Positions 61,600 through 64,000 of a stretch of DNA of 64,000 bases are shown piece after piece (positions within the stretch are counted from its first letter, which is position 1; each line of letters begins with the position of its first letter). Origin of the DNA: Enterococcus haemoperoxidus ATCC BAA-382 (lineage in GTDB: Bacteria; Bacillota; Bacilli; Lactobacillales; Enterococcaceae); the NCBI RefSeq assembly GCF_000407165.1, contig NZ_KE136479.1, positions 62,001-126,000 on the forward strand, in the 5' to 3' direction. The position numbers and the translations under genes are program-made. The notes beneath the pieces are model-generated. The model was not told the DNA's origin and made no database searches. It worked only from the letters and a program-made list of their open reading frames with translations.

Positions 61600-61628
61600 T
61601 TGACTATGGAATTGTTTTTCTTTAAAAT
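61600..61628 (+). promoter_or_regulatory. Promoter of a candidate small RNA
   Basis: TTGACT 61600-61605, 17 bases, TAAAAT 61623-61628, with no open frame downstream but a clear terminator at 61850-61886. Confidence 0.5.
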
Positions 61629-61634
61629 GAATAC

Positions 61635-61886
61635 TAGACGGAAACGAATATAATAAAAAAGGCACTTCACAGATCAGTTGGCGCTGATCCATGAAGCCCT
61701 GAGAAGTCAGAGAAAGCTGACCAATCAAGTTGCCCGTGTCAATGCGTAACATCGACATATTCCATTTTACTCAATTTTGGGAGAAATATCTAGAACTTTC
61801 TTTACCAGAAGTTAAGATGGAACATAGGATGTCTATTTGTTGAACATGCAATGGTGTTGGTGTAGTTAACCAACATCATTTTTTTT
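61635..61886 (+). ncRNA. Candidate structured small RNA
   Basis: About 250 bases between promoter and terminator. A long hairpin at 61661-61697 (GG..CTTCA-CA-GATCAG, loop, CTGATC-CA-TGAAG.CC) with a symmetric CA/CA internal loop is followed by a second stem GTCAG-AGAAAG-CTGAC at 61706-61721. No start codon with ribosome site exists. I recognise no Rfam family. Confidence 0.4.
61850..61886 (+). terminator. Terminator of the candidate small RNA
   Basis: ATGGTGTTGG pairs with CCAACATCAT (one G-U) around a 9-base loop, then a T run. Confidence 0.75.
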
Positions 61887-62073
61887 GTTTGTTTCTGTCT
61901 AGAAAGAGCAAAGAAATATAGTACGGACAGCTAGTGATTGAAGCCGACAGTCTAAAGCTTTTCGGTAAATATTATCTTTGTGATTTTGGAATAATCAAAG
62001 ACAAAAAAAGACTGATAGAATCGTTAAATGGGTAATGTTCTAGTTAGTCAAAAGTAGTCTTTGATATTTCAGG

Positions 62074-62155
62074 GATATAAACAGAGGGTACTTAATAAAA
62101 ATAACGTTGATTTATTCTAGGTAAATCAGTTTATTTTTAAGCCCCTGTTTATATC
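62074..62155. repeat. Long foldback hairpin
   Basis: GATATAAACAG (62074-62084) pairs with CTGTTTATATC (62145-62155). Inside, GGG..CTTAATAAAAATAA pairs with TTATTTTTAAG..CCC, and TTGATTTA with TAAATCAG. Nearly the whole 82 bases fold on themselves, so it could be a foldback element, a long terminator or a structured RNA. Confidence 0.55.
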
Positions 62156-62267
62156 TTTTATTAAAAAGACTAAGTACATAGACGATATGGGCAGTTATTC
62201 TTAAAATAGCTGCAGGCCAGTTTTTTGTAATTCCTTGTATGATAAATAAATATACAGACCACTCAGG

Positions 62268-63158
62268 TTATTTTTCTTTATAAATATTGGTTTCTATTTC
62301 GACGCGACCTCTTTCTAGAAATGCTGGTAAGGCAAGACTTTCTCCCAACATATTTAACGGTTCATCAATGGTAAATCCTGGCGTTAAAGTAGCAAATTCA
62401 ACGCGATTACCACCAGGTTCTCTGATGTACAAACTTTTAAAGTACCCACGATGAACTATTTTTTCAATAGTCCACCCTTGATTTTTAGCTCTCTCGTATA
62501 AATTCTCCAGTTCATTTTCATCTTTAACGGAAAACGCAACGTGATCCATGCTTCCTCGACCCATTCGTGTTTTTTCAGTTGTTGCTGTTGAGACAAATTG
62601 AATAAAGTCAGTTCCATTTAGCTGAATCCGGTTATTGCTAGTTTCCCAACCCAATAATTGAGAGAAAAAATGAGCAGTTTTTTCAGGTTCGGCAACGTGG
62701 AATTCAGTCGACAAAAGACCTAAAATCTGTTTGGTCAAAGGAATAGAATTATCCACTTGTCGTTCTTTTTTTAAAGAAGCTTGTTCTACTTCGACTAAAC
62801 GAATATTCACATGGTCTTTATCTTTAAAATGAAGTGTATTTTGTTCTTTCGTGAATGAGATGTGTAAGTCGCTTAAACGTTGTTCCCAAAAAAGCAGGCT
62901 GCCTTTAGGAATCTTTAATCCGATCGTACTTAAAAAATGACGGTTATCATAGCGATGAGCGAGTGATGGAACCACAAAAAATGTAATAACAGAACCAGGA
63001 GTCCCAGCATAATCTCCATAATAGTAATGAAGCATCTTATGATTATCTTGATTGACTGTTTTTTTTACGAGACGCAATCCGAGAATTTCAGTATAAAAAA
63101 ATTGATTATCTTCAGCAAATCTTGTCAATAATGAAACATGATGAATAGGTGCAAACAT
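62268..63158 (-). CDS. Ring-cleaving dioxygenase-like VOC protein
   Basis: A 296-residue protein with two vicinal-oxygen-chelate modules. The N terminus is FAPIHHVSLLTRFAEDNQFFY, and the C-terminal module contains MDHVAFSV and REPGGNRVEFATLTPGF, with metal ligands His and Glu in the expected places. Relatives MhqO/MhqE act in quinone and catechol detoxification. AAAGGAGG lies upstream on the minus strand. It is divergent from queA. Confidence 0.85.
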   Translation of the reverse strand: MFAPIHHVSLLTRFAEDNQFFYTEILGLRLVKKTVNQDNHKMLHYYYGDYAGTPGSVITFFVVPSLAHRYDNRHFLSTIGLKIPKGSLLFWEQRLSDLHISFTKEQNTLHFKDKDHVNIRLVEVEQASLKKERQVDNSIPLTKQILGLLSTEFHVAEPEKTAHFFSQLLGWETSNNRIQLNGTDFIQFVSTATTEKTRMGRGSMDHVAFSVKDENELENLYERAKNQGWTIEKIVHRGYFKSLYIREPGGNRVEFATLTPGFTIDEPLNMLGESLALPAFLERGRVEIETNIYKEK

Positions 63159-63318
63159 TAAATGACCTCCTTTGAAAGCAACTTACTAAAAGTAAGTTTA
63201 TGCTTTTTAAATAACAGTTGCAAGTATTTTGAATTTTAATAGCGGATTTTCTTCATAGCCAGATAGTGTAAAAGATGGTAGAATAGCCAAGACAAATCAA
63301 GTAGAAAGAGTGACAAAT

Positions 63319-64000
63319 ATGCTTAGTACAGAAGATTTTGATTTTGATTTACCAGAAGAACTAATTGCTCAAACGCCGTTGAAAGATCGAACGAGTTCAA
63401 AGCTTTTAGTATTAAATCGCGAGACAAAAGAAATAGAAGATAAACACTTTCATGAAATCGTTGATGAATTGAATTCTGGCGATGCGTTGGTTATGAACGA
63501 TACGCGAGTATTGCCAGCACGCCTATATGGAGAAAAACCTGAGACAGGTGGACACTTAGAAGTTCTTCTTTTAACGAATACAGAAGGGGATACTTGGGAA
63601 ACCTTAATCAAACCAGCTAAACGTGCGAAAATCGGAACGAAAATCAGTTTTGGTGATGGCCGCTTAACCGCAACAGTTGTTGAAGAATTGGAACATGGCG
63701 GCCGGATTGTAACGTTCAAATACGAAGGGATTTTCTTAGAAATCTTAGAATCACTTGGTGAAATGCCATTACCTCCATACATCAAAGAGCGGTTAGAAGA
63801 TCCTGAACGATATCAAACAGTCTATGCTAAAGAAAATGGCTCTGCAGCGGCTCCTACAGCAGGTTTACACTTTACGCAGGAACTACTTACTAAAATCCAG
63901 TCAAAAGGCGTGAAGCTCGTTTATTTGACCTTACACGTTGGTTTAGGAACATTTAGACCTGTCAGTGTGGACAATATTGCAGAACATGAAATGCATAGCG
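63319..64000 (+). CDS. queA: tRNA preQ1(34) S-adenosylmethionine ribosyltransferase-isomerase, 5' part
   Basis: The first 227 codons of QueA, truncated by the window end. Visible are [41 protein letters not shown] and the APTAGLHFT motif. QueA transfers the SAM ribosyl group to preQ1 in tRNA to form epoxyqueuosine. The start is about 160 bases from the divergent dioxygenase gene. Confidence 0.95.
   Translation, partial: MLSTEDFDFDLPEELIAQTPLKDRTSSKLLVLNRETKEIEDKHFHEIVDELNSGDALVMNDTRVLPARLYGEKPETGGHLEVLLLTNTEGDTWETLIKPAKRAKIGTKISFGDGRLTATVVEELEHGGRIVTFKYEGIFLEILESLGEMPLPPYIKERLEDPERYQTVYAKENGSAAAPTAGLHFTQELLTKIQSKGVKLVYLTLHVGLGTFRPVSVDNIAEHEMHS

Noticed and set aside
61555-61758. 67-codon minus-strand frame
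   Set aside because: Antisense to the candidate small RNA, no ribosome site, no recognisable family.
1-64000. CRISPR array, prophage, insertion sequence, tRNA or rRNA genes
   Set aside because: No regularly spaced direct repeats, transposase or integrase genes, cloverleaf sequences or rRNA signatures were seen by eye.

Overview
The window is about 64 kb of low-GC Firmicutes chromosome, most likely an Enterococcus close to the E. faecalis lineage. This rests on gene content and order read from the sequence: a Gls24/GlsB stress operon, rplY(ctc), udk, ddl-murF-cshA-acpS-alr-mazF, an Opu-type osmolyte transporter, AT-rich intergenic DNA, strong AGGAGG ribosome sites with many GTG/TTG starts, and Rho-independent hairpins. 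I saw no rRNA, tRNA, CRISPR array, prophage or intact insertion sequence. Species cannot be fixed by eye.

Layout. 0-2 kb: alkaline-shock/Gls24 envelope stress operon. 2-6.5 kb: DUF960 protein, ribosomal L25, pseudouridine synthase, HAD phosphatase, acetyltransferase, uridine kinase. 6.6-14.3 kb: a two-component system followed by two permease/ATPase pairs and a membrane-anchored PASTA protein, probably one envelope-sensing unit. 14.7-16.4 kb: a MazF-type toxin without a visible antitoxin and a Gfo/Idh/MocA oxidoreductase. 16.9-28.4 kb: a large catabolic island: PRD-type activator, small PRD protein, the uncharacterised SFCGS/DUF4312/DUF4311/DUF4310 membrane module, a PTS EIIC without EIIA/EIIB, a MupG-like phosphoglycosidase, a metal-dependent deacetylase, a DgaE-type PLP ammonia-lyase, a KDGP aldolase and a KDG kinase. 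Together these suggest uptake and breakdown of an N-acetylated amino-sugar acid, possibly as a disaccharide, to pyruvate and glyceraldehyde-3-phosphate.

28.6-41 kb: a degenerate GyrB-like protein, YqxD, the cell-wall genes ddl and murF, the cshA helicase with a long leader, acpS-alr-mazF, then a membrane protein, a long coiled-coil protein, a LysM protein and signal peptidase I. 41-57 kb: Mga-like regulator divergent from a flavoprotein disulfide-reductase homologue with Ser at the redox-Cys position, YhgE/Pip protein, cation-diffusion exporter, membrane-bound MutS-like ATPase, KimA potassium importer, and an OpuC-type operon on the minus strand. 57-64 kb: decayed small genes, a lipoprotein, a frameshifted secreted coiled-coil gene, PadR plus a DUF1700/DUF4097 membrane protein, a 1.1-kb interval with a candidate structured small RNA, a ring-cleaving dioxygenase-like VOC protein, and the 5' part of queA running off the end.

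Two families of dispersed intergenic repeats recur between housekeeping genes: an imperfect palindrome with core close to GCTGAACGAGCTCGTTCAGC, and a terminator-linked module containing CTGCTTTTTTCTCGCCG. The most promising undescribed material is the amino-sugar-acid island with its unknown transport module. Next are the Ser42 flavoprotein, the PASTA/ABC/two-component unit with its degenerate ATPase, the degenerate GyrB paralogue and the candidate small RNAs.
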